Origin: Holophagaceae bacterium
GTDB taxonomy: Bacteria; Acidobacteriota; Holophagae; Holophagales; Holophagaceae
Assembly: GCA_025361205.1 (NCBI GenBank)
Contig: JANYAS010000017.1
Location: 1 to 38,603 of the forward strand
Direction of reading: 5' to 3'
DNA: 38,603 bases
Shown piece by piece: positions 7,848-16,145 of the stretch; positions within the stretch are counted from its first letter, which is position 1, and every line of letters begins with the position of its first letter. A program made the position numbers and the translations under genes. Below the pieces are notes generated by a model that was not told where the DNA came from, did not search any database, and saw nothing but the letters and a program-made list of their open reading frames with translations.

Positions 7848-9449
7848 ATGACCTGGGACTACATCATCGTAGGGTCCGGCTTCGGCGGCAGTGTCAGCGC
7901 CTTGCGGCTCACGGAAAAGGGCTATCGGGTGCTGGTGCTGGAGAAGGGGCGGCGCCTGCGGACCGGGGATTTTCCCAAGACCAACTGGAACCTAAAACGC
8001 TTCTTCTGGGCGCCTCAGGTGGGCTGCCGGGGCCTCTTCAAGATGACCTTCCTGGGCCACGTGACGGCCCTCTCGGGCGTGGGTGTGGGCGGGGGTTCCC
8101 TGGTCTACGCCAACACCCTGCCCATCCCCAAGGATCCTTTCTTTGTCGCGCCTTCCTGGAGCCACCTGGCCGACTGGAAGACTGAACTGGCCGGGCCCTA
8201 CCAGACCGCCCTGCGGATGCTGGGCGCCACCCGGAACCCGAGCCTCACCTACCCCGACGAGGTGCTGCGCGAGGTGGGCCGGGAGCTCGGCCGCGAGGAC
8301 ACCTTCGAGCCGACCGATGTGGCCGTCTATTTCGGGAAGACCGGCGAAACGGTGCCCGATCCCTTTTTCGGCGGGGAGGGGCCGGAGCGGACCGGCTGCA
8401 CCCTCTGTGGCGGCTGCATGCTGGGCTGCAACCACGGCGCGAAGAACACCCTGGACAAGAACTACCTGTACCTGGCGGAAAAACGCGGGCTCGCCATCGA
8501 GGCCGATACCGAGGTGACCTGGGTGCGACCCTTGCCGGAGGGCGGCTACGAACTGGAGGCGCGCCAGGGCACCTGGGCCCTTCCGGCCCTCAATGCCAAG
8601 CGCACCTACCAGGCCGCGAACGTCATCTTCGCCGGGGGCGTGCTGGGCACCGTGCCCCTGTTGCTGCGGCTCAAGGAGCGACCGGAGGGGTTGCCCAGGC
8701 TGTCCGAACGCGTGGGCGATTTCGTCCGCACCAATTCCGAAGTGCTCATCGGCGTCGTCACCCAGCGGCGCGACAAGGATCTCTCCCAGGGCATCGCCAT
8801 CGGCTCCATCCTCCACACGGATGAACACAGCCACCTGGAGCCCGTGAGATATCCGGCCGGGGCAGGAGTCTTTCGGACGCTGATGCTGCCGCTGGCCCCC
8901 GGGGATACCCTGTTCCAGCGGTTTGCCAGTGCCTTGGGTTTCGCTGTCAGGCACCCCATCCGAACCTTGCGAGCCTATCTGGTGCCTGACTGGGCGAAGT
9001 ACACCATGATCCTGCTGTACATGCGCACCGTGGATGGCCACATCCGCATGCGTCTGGGCCGGGGCTTCCGCACCCTGTTCTTCCGGGGAGCTGGGACCAC
9101 CACGGGCGATGGCCCCCCGGCCAAGGCCTGGGCGCCCGAGGCCACGGACCTGGCCCAGCGCGTGGCCCGCCACCTCGACGGCTATCCCTCGAGCTTGCTC
9201 ACCGAATCGCTCCTCGGGATCCCCACCACGGCCCACATCCTGGGCGGTGCGCCCATGGGCGACTCCGCCGAAACCGGCGCCATCGATCACCGCCACCGGC
9301 TGTTCGGCTACGAAGGCCTCTACGTCATCGACGGCTCGGCCATCTCGGCCAACCCCGGCGTGAACCCCTCCCTCACCATCACCGCCCTGGCCGAACGGGC
9401 CATGAGCTTCCTTCCGCCGAAAGAGGCCGCCACCACCGGGGCGTCATGA
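7848..9449 (+). CDS. GMC family FAD-dependent oxidoreductase (cholesterol-oxidase-like)
   Basis: A 533-residue flavoenzyme. The FAD dinucleotide fold opens at residue 8 (GSGFGG) with an acidic strand end near LEKG. The GMC stretch GVGVGGGSLVYANT is at 77-90, and the C-terminal GMC signature with NPGVNPSLTITALAERAM is near 502-519. Four Cys at 184, 187, 190 and 194 form CxxCxxCxxxC, just before GAKNTLD. This cluster recurs, to my recollection, in the cholesterol-oxidase-like branch of the family. Substrate is unknown: a sterol, alcohol or other CH-OH donor. No signal peptide is present. Its stop overlaps the ogt start (ATGA), so the two are co-expressed. Confidence 0.85.
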   Translation: MTWDYIIVGSGFGGSVSALRLTEKGYRVLVLEKGRRLRTGDFPKTNWNLKRFFWAPQVGCRGLFKMTFLGHVTALSGVGVGGGSLVYANTLPIPKDPFFVAPSWSHLADWKTELAGPYQTALRMLGATRNPSLTYPDEVLREVGRELGREDTFEPTDVAVYFGKTGETVPDPFFGGEGPERTGCTLCGGCMLGCNHGAKNTLDKNYLYLAEKRGLAIEADTEVTWVRPLPEGGYELEARQGTWALPALNAKRTYQAANVIFAGGVLGTVPLLLRLKERPEGLPRLSERVGDFVRTNSEVLIGVVTQRRDKDLSQGIAIGSILHTDEHSHLEPVRYPAGAGVFRTLMLPLAPGDTLFQRFASALGFAVRHPIRTLRAYLVPDWAKYTMILLYMRTVDGHIRMRLGRGFRTLFFRGAGTTTGDGPPAKAWAPEATDLAQRVARHLDGYPSSLLTESLLGIPTTAHILGGAPMGDSAETGAIDHRHRLFGYEGLYVIDGSAISANPGVNPSLTITALAERAMSFLPPKEAATTGAS

Positions 9450-9928
9450 CCCGCGCCCTGTCTTTCGCCACGGCCCTGGGCCGCCTCCGGCTGGCCTGGA
9501 CGGCCGAGGGCATCTGCGGGCTGCGGTTTGTGGATGGCCTGGAGCGCGAGGAGGCGGTCGACGCCCCAACCTGGGTTCTGGAGGCCGTGCGGCGGCTCAT
9601 GGCCCACCTCGCCGGGCACCCCCAGGAGCTGCGGGACATCCCCCTGGACCTCTCGGACCTCACGGCCTTCCAACGCCGGGTGGCCGAGGTGCTGCGGGCC
9701 ACGGCGCCGGGACAGACCCTCAGTTACGGCGACGTGGCCCTGCTGGCCGGCCGCCCCGGCGCGGCCCGGGCCGTGGGACAGGGCGTGAAGGCGAATCCCA
9801 TCCTCATCCTGGTGCCCTGCCATCGCGTGGTGGCCGGGACCGGTCCCGGCGGCTGGAGCACCTTCGGGTCGTCGGAACGCAAGGCGCGGCTACTGGCGCT
9901 GGAACAGGTCAAAATACACGATAAGTGA
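9446..9928 (+). CDS. ogt: Methylated-DNA-protein-cysteine methyltransferase
   Basis: A 160-residue suicide alkyltransferase that removes O6-methyl groups from guanine. The active-site motif PCHRV holds acceptor Cys125. The helix-turn-helix DNA-binding part is in TLSYGDVALLAGRPGAARAVGQ (about 91-112), and the conserved G-G-W near 136-139 follows. Length fits the Ogt/MGMT family with its short N-terminal domain. The ATG overlaps the stop of the GMC oxidoreductase by 4 bases. The pairing is not one I know as functional; it could be only convenience of transcription. Confidence 0.92.
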   Translation: MTRALSFATALGRLRLAWTAEGICGLRFVDGLEREEAVDAPTWVLEAVRRLMAHLAGHPQELRDIPLDLSDLTAFQRRVAEVLRATAPGQTLSYGDVALLAGRPGAARAVGQGVKANPILILVPCHRVVAGTGPGGWSTFGSSERKARLLALEQVKIHDK

Positions 9929-9990
9929 GCAAACGACCCTGCGGTTCGAGCCCGATCGCCATTTCCGTCGTCCTACCTATCGGAGCACCT

Positions 9991-11328
9991 ATGCACTCAA
10001 GGCTTCTTTTTCTGGGGATCGCCGCAGGCTCTGTGGCCATGGCCGCCGCAGAGGCGCCATCTCCCCTGGACCACGCCCTGGCGGCCGAATTGTTCCAGGA
10101 AGCCCAGACGCTGAGTGTGCGAGATGGGGGGAGGCTTTGGGGGACGCCTGTTTATGGCCCGATGCTGTTTGTGGACGGGAGGACCCGATCCCTGATCGCA
10201 AACCAATCGGATTCGATGCGCGCCCTCCATAAGATTGGATCGGTGTATGGCGGGCACCTGCCCGATGCGATCCCCGTTGCGAACACGGCCATCGAATGGT
10301 CCGGCGTGCATTGGACCATGGTGATGTGGCCCCTCCCGGAGGACAGCCACTCACGCCAAAAGTTGATCATGCATGAGTGTTTCCACCGGATTCAAACAAG
10401 CCTCGGCGTTGATGTTCAGGATCAACCCTGCGGGCACTTGGATTCGAAGGATGGGCGAATCTGGCTCCAGTTGGAGTGGCGGGCCCTGGGAGCGGCGCTC
10501 CTAACCCGCGGAACGCCACAACGCCGCGCCATTCAGGACGCACTGATATTCAGGGGTTATCGAAGATCCCTTTTCCCGGAGTCTGCGGACGCCGAACGCG
10601 CCTTGGAATGGAACGAAGGATTGGCGGAGTACACGGGGATCCGCTTGAGTGCGAGATCCGAAGCCCAAGCTGTCACCGATGCCCTGGTCGGTCTGGATCA
10701 AGGCGCCCGGAAACCCACCTATGTCAGATCCTTTGCCTATGCCTCCGGCCCTGCCTATGGCCTCCTGCTCGACGCCTCGGCCCCGGGCTGGCGGACCCAA
10801 CTGAAAGATCGGCGGGATCTCGGAGAAACCCTCCAGCGGGCGCTTCGGATCATCGGAGCCCCCAGAAGCAACAGCGAAGTCCAGGCAAGGGCCGTAGGTT
10901 ATGGCATCGGGGCGCTGACCCAAGATGAGACCCGCCGGGAAAGCATGAGGGCGGCCAAGGTGGCGAGCTTCCGGTCCAAACTGGTGGAGGGCTTCGTCCT
11001 GGTCCTTCCACGCACGGGTGATTTCAACTATTCCTTCAATCCGAACAACCTCGTTCCGTTAGAAAAACTCGGGACCGTCTATCCCTGGATCCGGGCCAGC
11101 GGACCGTGGGGAATTATCGAAGCCTCGGATGGGGCGCTGTTGGCCCTAGGCGATCTACGCGTAAGCGCCCCAACCACCACCGTCGGACCAGCCATCAAAG
11201 GCGCTGGATGGACCCTGGATCTAGCCCCCGGCTGGAGCCTTGAGCCTGGTTCTCGACACGGCGATTACCGCTTGGTTCAGAAAGCGAACAAGCCTGCCAA
11301 GGTCCCCGGTGAAGGCACCACCCGGTAG
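9991..11328 (+). CDS. Exported putative gluzincin metallopeptidase, family unclear
   Basis: A 445-residue protein with a signal peptide (about 1-20, MHSRLLFLG...AMAAA-EA). A zincin motif HECFH is at 128-132, and WNEGLAEYTG at 207-216 resembles the NEGFA/NEGLAEY helix that gives the glutamate zinc ligand (here Glu209) in gluzincins. The gap of 76 residues between them is longer than in M1 enzymes but possible. I do not recognise a named family. The start at 9991 is chosen for GGAG 5 bases upstream and the signal peptide; an in-frame ATG at 9925 would add 22 residues without export features. Codon use is visibly more A/T-rich than in neighbours (GGATTCAAACAAG, for example), hinting at acquisition by transfer. 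It sits just before murB. Confidence 0.65.
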   Translation: MHSRLLFLGIAAGSVAMAAAEAPSPLDHALAAELFQEAQTLSVRDGGRLWGTPVYGPMLFVDGRTRSLIANQSDSMRALHKIGSVYGGHLPDAIPVANTAIEWSGVHWTMVMWPLPEDSHSRQKLIMHECFHRIQTSLGVDVQDQPCGHLDSKDGRIWLQLEWRALGAALLTRGTPQRRAIQDALIFRGYRRSLFPESADAERALEWNEGLAEYTGIRLSARSEAQAVTDALVGLDQGARKPTYVRSFAYASGPAYGLLLDASAPGWRTQLKDRRDLGETLQRALRIIGAPRSNSEVQARAVGYGIGALTQDETRRESMRAAKVASFRSKLVEGFVLVLPRTGDFNYSFNPNNLVPLEKLGTVYPWIRASGPWGIIEASDGALLALGDLRVSAPTTTVGPAIKGAGWTLDLAPGWSLEPGSRHGDYRLVQKANKPAKVPGEGTTR

Positions 11329-11349
11329 GTCGCGCCCTTCCCGCCAGGG

Positions 11350-11362
11350 CATACTTGCAGGG
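11350..11362 (+). promoter_or_regulatory. Probable -10 element (CATACT) before murB
   Basis: CATACT at 11350-11355 is followed by 7 bases and then the murB ATG at 11363. GCAGGG before the ATG is too close to serve as a normal ribosome binding site. This supports a murB transcript that begins at its start codon, separate from the metallopeptidase gene. Confidence 0.45.
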
Positions 11363-12250
11363 ATGACGCTTCCCCTCCCTGATGATCTGCTGAAGGTTCC
11401 GCACCGCCGGGACGTGCCCTTTGCGCGGCTGACGACCCTAGGCGTGGGCGGGCTCTGTCGCTGGCTCTTCGAGCCCACCACTGAAGCCGAGGCCCAGGCC
11501 TTCGTGCGCGCCTGCGCCCGGGAGGGTCTGCCCTGGCGGGTGCTGGGGGGTGGCTCCAACCTGGTGGTGCTGGGGGACGTCGACACGCCAGTGCTGCGCC
11601 TGGCCTTGCCCAAGACGGTGCATCGCGAGGGCACCCGCCTGACCGCCCCCGCCAGCCACGGCCACATCGCCCTGGCCGAAGCCGCTGCCAAGGAAGGGCT
11701 CTCGGGGCTGGAGTTCGCCAGCGGCATCCCCGGTTCCCTGGGCGGCGCCCTCCGCATGAACGCTGGGGCCTACGGTCGCGAGTGGGTGGATGTCCTGGCC
11801 CGCTACCGCTTCCTCACGCCTGAAGGCGAGCTGGTGGACAAGGCGCCGGAACCGGGCGAATTCCGCTACCGCTGGAGCTTCCTCACGGGGGGCCGGGTGG
11901 TACTGTCGGCCACGGCGCAGCTCGCGGAAGGGGATCCCACGACGATCCGCAAGCAGGTGGATGATTACCGGGAGAAGCGGGGTACCAGCCAGCCCCTGTC
12001 CAAGCGCAATGCCGGCTGCATCTTCAAGAACCCGCCGGGCCAGAGTGCTGGCCGCCTCATCGACCAGGCGGGGCTCAAGGGCCTGCGCGTGGGCGACGCC
12101 GAGGTGAGCCGCGAGCATGCCAACTTCCTGGTGAACCACGGTCACGCCACCGCCGGAGAATTCGCCGAGCTGATGGACCAGGTCCGCAGCCGGGTGTTGG
12201 AAGTCCAGGGCGTGGATCTGGAGCCTGAAGTCGAGGTCTGGCGCGGTTAA
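11363..12250 (+). CDS. murB: UDP-N-acetylenolpyruvoylglucosamine reductase
   Basis: A 295-residue cytoplasmic flavoenzyme that reduces enolpyruvyl-UDP-GlcNAc to UDP-MurNAc in peptidoglycan synthesis. The FAD-binding GGGSNLVV is at 62-69, GLEFASGIPGSLGG at 115-128, and the SREHANFLVN ending typical of the shorter type II enzymes is at 249-258. The catalytic proton-donor position, usually Ser in G-S-x-F-K-N-P, is Cys219 (GCIFKNP). A longer frame opens at 11240, but 11363 is preferred because the family N-terminus fits and the -10-like element precedes it. It begins a murB-ftsQ-ftsA-ftsZ run; ddl, usually next, is absent. Confidence 0.93.
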   Translation: MTLPLPDDLLKVPHRRDVPFARLTTLGVGGLCRWLFEPTTEAEAQAFVRACAREGLPWRVLGGGSNLVVLGDVDTPVLRLALPKTVHREGTRLTAPASHGHIALAEAAAKEGLSGLEFASGIPGSLGGALRMNAGAYGREWVDVLARYRFLTPEGELVDKAPEPGEFRYRWSFLTGGRVVLSATAQLAEGDPTTIRKQVDDYREKRGTSQPLSKRNAGCIFKNPPGQSAGRLIDQAGLKGLRVGDAEVSREHANFLVNHGHATAGEFAELMDQVRSRVLEVQGVDLEPEVEVWRG

Positions 12251-12252
12251 GA

Positions 12253-12370
12253 CCGGAGTCTGGAGGTATTGCTCTCTGGGCGTCCCCACAGGCCGCGCCA
12301 GTAATTATCTTTGGGCCGTTCAGGTGGGTCGGCGCCTTAGGAATCCGTACCTCCAGACTCCAGACTCCGG
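12253..12370. repeat. Intergenic element bounded by GGAGTCTGGAG inverted repeats (copy 1)
   Basis: The 14 bases at 12255-12268 (GGAGTCTGGAGGTA) are an exact reverse complement of 12348-12361. A second, partly overlapping copy of CCAGACTCC follows on the right to 12368. The core of about 79 bases has no coding sign. The same GGAGTCTGGAG unit borders the spacer before lnt at 20335-20520, so this is a dispersed repeat family. It fills the murB-ftsQ spacer and ends just before the ftsQ promoter. Confidence 0.6.
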
Positions 12371-12374
12371 GCTG

Positions 12375-12387
12375 TAGACTGAAGGGT
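12375..12387 (+). promoter_or_regulatory. Probable -10 element (TAGACT) before ftsQ
   Basis: TAGACT at 12375-12380 is followed by 7 bases and the ftsQ ATG at 12388. The hexamer abuts the right end of the inverted-repeat element, so that element may have supplied or displaced upstream promoter parts. Confidence 0.45.
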
Positions 12388-13176
12388 ATGTCCATGCTCC
12401 CCCGCACCCGCCCCAAGCGCATCTGGCTCCCCTGGGCCAGGGCGGGAATCACGCTGGCGGTGATCGGTTTTGCGGGCTGGGGGTTGATGGAACTGGGCAC
12501 GCGTTACCTGGGCCTCCAGAAACTCATCATCGAGCAGGTCAACGTCAGCGGCTGCCGGGGCGAGCGCCAAGCGGAGATCCAGAAGCTGGCCGAGGGGCTG
12601 GTGCTGGGGAAACCCCTCTTCTGGGTGGATGCGGAGGAGCTCCGAACCCGCATCGAGGCCAAGCGCTGGGTGCGCGGCCTGCAGATTCGCAAGGATCCCC
12701 CGGACCGCCTCAGCCTGGCCATCGAGGAGCGGCGACCCGTGCTCTGGTTGGTGCGCGCCAATGGTGTGTTCCTGGTGTCGGACGACGGCGTGCTGCTCGA
12801 TCGGGTGAACCAGTCCAACCTAAATCCCATTCCCATCGTGGTGGATCCCGCCAGCCAGACGGATCATGGCCTGGCCCGCCTAGTGAGTACTGCACGCACG
12901 CTCCGCGAAAAACAGCAGGGTTTTTATGAACGGATCACCGAGCTTCGCGATAGCTCCAAGGGGCCGGTGGCCTACATCGAGGGACTTCCCGCCCCCATCT
13001 ACCTTTCCAAGCAGGATGTCACGAAAAACGTGCCCAATTTTCAGGGACTCTTCGTGGACCGCCTGTCGCAGCGGCCGGATCTGGCCCGACTGCGGTACAT
13101 CGACCTCCGTTGGGACGATGAGGTAGCCGTGGGTGAACCCGAGGATGCCCCCGCCCCGGTAAAGTCCCCGCGCTGA
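12388..13176 (+). CDS. ftsQ: Cell division protein FtsQ
   Basis: A 262-residue bitopic membrane protein: short basic cytoplasmic tail (about 1-17), one membrane segment (about 18-37), then a POTRA domain (about 47-115; IIEQVNVSGCRGERQAEI start) and the FtsQ/DivIB beta domain. FtsQ links early and late divisome proteins in the periplasm. Sequence is divergent as usual for FtsQ, and identity rests strongly on position between murB and ftsA. The C-terminal tail is acidic and Pro-rich. A weak hairpin plus T-run follows (13180-13204), so some transcripts may end before ftsA. Confidence 0.88.
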   Translation: MSMLPRTRPKRIWLPWARAGITLAVIGFAGWGLMELGTRYLGLQKLIIEQVNVSGCRGERQAEIQKLAEGLVLGKPLFWVDAEELRTRIEAKRWVRGLQIRKDPPDRLSLAIEERRPVLWLVRANGVFLVSDDGVLLDRVNQSNLNPIPIVVDPASQTDHGLARLVSTARTLREKQQGFYERITELRDSSKGPVAYIEGLPAPIYLSKQDVTKNVPNFQGLFVDRLSQRPDLARLRYIDLRWDDEVAVGEPEDAPAPVKSPR

Positions 13177-13179
13177 CCT

Positions 13180-13204
13180 GCAGGGAAAGCGGCCTGCGTT
13201 TTTT
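13180..13204 (+). terminator. Weak terminator or attenuator between ftsQ and ftsA
   Basis: GCAGG at 13180-13184 pairs with CCTGC at 13193-13197, followed directly by GTTTTTT (13198-13204). The stem is only 5 bp, so termination may be partial. It lies 4 bases after the ftsQ stop and before a separate ftsA promoter candidate. Confidence 0.4.
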
Positions 13205-13240
13205 CCGGCCACGAATCCTCGATTTTGCGGGCGGAACTGG

Positions 13241-13270
13241 TATAAACCTAGAGCAAGGAAAAGGACATTC
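13241..13270 (+). promoter_or_regulatory. ftsA promoter -10 (TATAAA) and Shine-Dalgarno
   Basis: TATAAA at 13241-13246 is the best -10 match in the spacer, and AAGGA at 13261-13265 lies 5 bases before the ftsA ATG. Unlike ftsQ, this gene would have a short normal leader of about 17-18 bases. No strong -35 is seen. Confidence 0.5.
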
Positions 13271-14485
13271 ATGCCGCAGCGTGCCGTACTTCTTGGGCTC
13301 GACCTTGGTGCAAGCAAAGTGGTGGCGGTGGTCGCCGTCCAGGAGGAAGACGGGACGCTCAATGTGACCGGGACGGGCCAATCCTCGTCCCAGGGTGGCA
13401 TCACGCAGGGCCAGATCACGGATATGGAACTCAGCACCCGCGCCATCGTGCGGGCCGTGGAAGAGGCCATGAACACCGCCGGCCAGGCCAAGGTGGATGG
13501 CATCCGCGTGGCCGTGGACGGCATCCAGTTCAAAGGCGAGAACCTGCGGGATTCCATCACCATCTCCAGCGGCGACAAGATCATCACCGCCGCCGATCGG
13601 GATCGGGTGCTGGAGCAGGCCACCAACGGCTGCAAGCTGGCCAAGGAAGAACTGGTCCTCCACCGCATCCCGCAGATGTTCCACATCAAGGGCCAACGCG
13701 ACATCCGCAACCCAGTAAACATGTTCGGCGAGACCCTGGAGGCCGAGGTCCGCATCATCGTGGCGCCGAGCCCCGTGATCATGAACATCCAGCTGGCGCT
13801 GAAAAATGCGGGCCTCCACGGCGCTGAGTTGATGTACTCGCCCCTGGCCAGTGCCGAGGCCGTGCTGAGCCGCGAGGATCGGCAGAACGGCGCGGTGGTG
13901 GTGGACATCGGCGAGCACCTCACCCACTTGGGCATCTTCCTACACGGCACCCTCTTCCACTCCGCGGTGATCCCCATTGGCGGCGCCCACTTCACCCGGG
14001 ACCTGGAAATCACCAAGCATCTGGGGGGCATCGCGGCCTCCGAGCGCATCAAGATCCGCTTCGGCACCGTGCTGCACTCCCAGGTGCCCCCGGAGGAAGC
14101 CGTCGAGCTCGAGGAAGAGGGCCGCACCGTGCCCCGCCGGGAGATCGCCGAAGTGCTGCAGGCCCGCGCCGCGGAGCTGCTGAACCTGGTGCTGGCCGAG
14201 ATGGGGCGCACCGGCCTCATGCACGAGATCCACGGGGGTGTACATTTGGTAGGCGGTGGCGCCCTGCTCACCCATCTGCCCATCCTGGCCCAGACCATTC
14301 TCGGCCGTCCGCGCGTCGTGCTGGGCCGCATACTGGGCGTGGGCGGATTGCCCCAGGCCACGGGTAATCCTTACTTCGTGAATGCGCTGGGTGCCGTCAA
14401 GGCCCTGGCCCGGGACCTGGGTGAGACTCGCGGCAAGCAGGACCGGGGCGATGGTTTCCTCGGCCGATTCAAGAAGTTGTTCTAG
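13271..14485 (+). CDS. ftsA: Cell division protein FtsA
   Basis: A 404-residue actin-family ATPase that ties FtsZ filaments to the inner membrane. Phosphate-1 loop GLDLGASKVVAVV is at 9-21, the SHS2/1C domain lies about 85-165, and the phosphate-2 region AVVVDIGEHLTHLG is near 210-223 with Glu where Gly is common. The C-terminus ends in an amphipathic helix, GFLGRFKKLF, the expected membrane-targeting sequence. The start has a good Shine-Dalgarno sequence. ftsZ follows after 22 bases. Confidence 0.95.
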   Translation: MPQRAVLLGLDLGASKVVAVVAVQEEDGTLNVTGTGQSSSQGGITQGQITDMELSTRAIVRAVEEAMNTAGQAKVDGIRVAVDGIQFKGENLRDSITISSGDKIITAADRDRVLEQATNGCKLAKEELVLHRIPQMFHIKGQRDIRNPVNMFGETLEAEVRIIVAPSPVIMNIQLALKNAGLHGAELMYSPLASAEAVLSREDRQNGAVVVDIGEHLTHLGIFLHGTLFHSAVIPIGGAHFTRDLEITKHLGGIAASERIKIRFGTVLHSQVPPEEAVELEEEGRTVPRREIAEVLQARAAELLNLVLAEMGRTGLMHEIHGGVHLVGGGALLTHLPILAQTILGRPRVVLGRILGVGGLPQATGNPYFVNALGAVKALARDLGETRGKQDRGDGFLGRFKKLF

Positions 14486-14507
14486 TGCTGTTCCCTTCGG
14501 AGTCCTG

Positions 14508-15764
14508 ATGTCCGAGACCCCCTTCCTTCCCTGTCCCCATGGCCTTCCCGGCGCCAACATCAAGGTGCTGGGCGTGGGCGGCGCCGGCTGCAATGCCATC
14601 AACCGCATGATCGACAGCGGCGTCACCGGCGTCCAGTTCATCGCCATGAACACCGACCAGCAGAGCCTCGCTGATAGCAAGGCTCACATCAAACTCCCGC
14701 TGGGGCCCCAGAGCAGCCGGGGCCTGGGTGCGGGCGGCAGCGCGGAGCGGGGCGCCGTGGCCGCGGAAGAGAGTCGCGAGGAAGTGCTGGCGGCGCTCCA
14801 GGGCGCCGACATGATCTTCATCACCGCGGGCATGGGCGGCGGGACCGGCACGGGCGCGGCACCGGTCCTCGCCAGCTACGCCCGCGAGCTGGGCGCACTC
14901 ACGGTGGCCGTGGTGCTGACGCCCTTCGCCTGGGAGGGGCGCAAGAAGGGTGATCTGGCCCTGGCCGGCCTGAACAACCTGCGCGACACGGCGGACACCG
15001 TCATCGTGGTCAGTAATGAGCGCCTGAAGAACGTCTGTGATGCCCGCGTGACCATGAAGGAGGCCTTCCGCGTGGCGGACGGCGTGCTCATCCAGGGCGT
15101 GCGCGGAATTGCGGATCTGATCCTCAAGCCTGGCATCATCAACGGCGACTTCGCGGATGTCGAGGCCGTCCTCCGGAACGGCGGCGAGGCCCTCATCGGC
15201 ACCGGGGCCGGCCGTGGGGAGGAAGCCGTCATGGACGCCCTGCGCAAGGCCCTGGCGTGCCCCCTGCTCGAACGCGCCCAGACGGGCGCGGCCGCCAACG
15301 TCATGGTCTCCATCACCGCCGACTGGGAGGTCATGGAGGCCGCAGCCATCGAGACCGCCATGAACTACCTGCAGGACCACTACAACGGCCTGCCCGACAT
15401 CAAGGCCTGCACCGTGGAGGGCGAGGGCATGGAAGACCGGGTGCTGGTCACCGTGCTGGCCAGCGGCTTCGATCAGGAGGAGAAACTGCTCGAGGAGCGC
15501 CGCCTCAGCCTGCACCTGAGCGGCTCGGCGGAGGTCGCGGGCCACACCTATGCCACGGCCCTTCCCGCCATGGCCCAGCCCCTTCCCGGCAGCGTGGTCA
15601 GTGGCCGGGTCTACGGCGAAGTGCCCGCCGGCGAGCAGCAGGGGCCCACGCCCACCCGCCTGATGCCTGCCCCCACGCCCAGTGGCGAGCTGCCTGGCGG
15701 CGCCGAGGATCTCCACGTGCCCGCCATCATTCGCATGGGTCAGGGGCGCTTGGGAATCGAGTAG
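14508..15764 (+). CDS. ftsZ: Cell division protein FtsZ
   Basis: A 418-residue tubulin-like GTPase forming the division ring. The G-box GGGTGTG is at 110-116, the first glycine loop GVGGAGCNA at 22-30, and the T7 catalytic loop NGDFAD at 212-217 has both acidic residues. A linker of about 330-400 precedes the tail [17 protein letters not shown], which departs from the usual D-x-P-x-F-L-R peptide that binds FtsA and other partners. The start at 14508 has GGAG 5 bases upstream; longer in-frame extensions overlap ftsA and lack family similarity. The stop abuts the stop of the convergent PqqD-like gene with no space. Confidence 0.96.
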   Translation: MSETPFLPCPHGLPGANIKVLGVGGAGCNAINRMIDSGVTGVQFIAMNTDQQSLADSKAHIKLPLGPQSSRGLGAGGSAERGAVAAEESREEVLAALQGADMIFITAGMGGGTGTGAAPVLASYARELGALTVAVVLTPFAWEGRKKGDLALAGLNNLRDTADTVIVVSNERLKNVCDARVTMKEAFRVADGVLIQGVRGIADLILKPGIINGDFADVEAVLRNGGEALIGTGAGRGEEAVMDALRKALACPLLERAQTGAAANVMVSITADWEVMEAAAIETAMNYLQDHYNGLPDIKACTVEGEGMEDRVLVTVLASGFDQEEKLLEERRLSLHLSGSAEVAGHTYATALPAMAQPLPGSVVSGRVYGEVPAGEQQGPTPTRLMPAPTPSGELPGGAEDLHVPAIIRMGQGRLGIE

Positions 15765-16103
15765 CTACCTCTGCATCAGGCGTAGGAATCCACCCCGGGC
15801 GAGTTCGTTCAGGAACCCCGCCGTCCGGGTGAGGGTTTCGACCTCTCCTGGATGGGCTTCATCCACGACCTGGGCCACCTGGGTCACCGTCCGCGCCCCG
15901 TCGCAGGCCCGCCACACGGCGCTGCCGCGGGCGTCGAGCTTCACGCGGTAGGCCGGCTTTTTCATCATCCGCAGCAGCCAACCCCAGCGCTCGGAGAGGA
16001 TCTTCGGGCGGATGAGGATCACGTGGCCCCCCTCGCCGGGTTCGGAAGCCAGCGCCTGCACGGGCACCAGGGCGAGGAAGGTTTGATCGGGGAATGGGTT
16101 CAT
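15765..16103 (-). CDS. PqqD family protein, orphan
   Basis: A 112-residue protein. The C-terminal half (about 50-110; YRVKLDARGSAVWRACDGARTVTQVAQVV) matches the PqqD fold, a winged-helix peptide-binding module that in PQQ and RiPP pathways hands a precursor peptide to a radical SAM enzyme. No radical SAM enzyme or precursor gene lies in this window, so partner and function are unknown. It is larger than stand-alone PqqD by an N-terminal part of about 45 residues with no recognised domain. It is convergent and directly abutting with ftsZ. Confidence 0.7.
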   Translation of the reverse strand: MNPFPDQTFLALVPVQALASEPGEGGHVILIRPKILSERWGWLLRMMKKPAYRVKLDARGSAVWRACDGARTVTQVAQVVDEAHPGEVETLTRTAGFLNELARGGFLRLMQR

Positions 16104-16145
16104 GGGTCACTCGGGTTGATTCAAGGGAACGGAATAGAATTTTTT

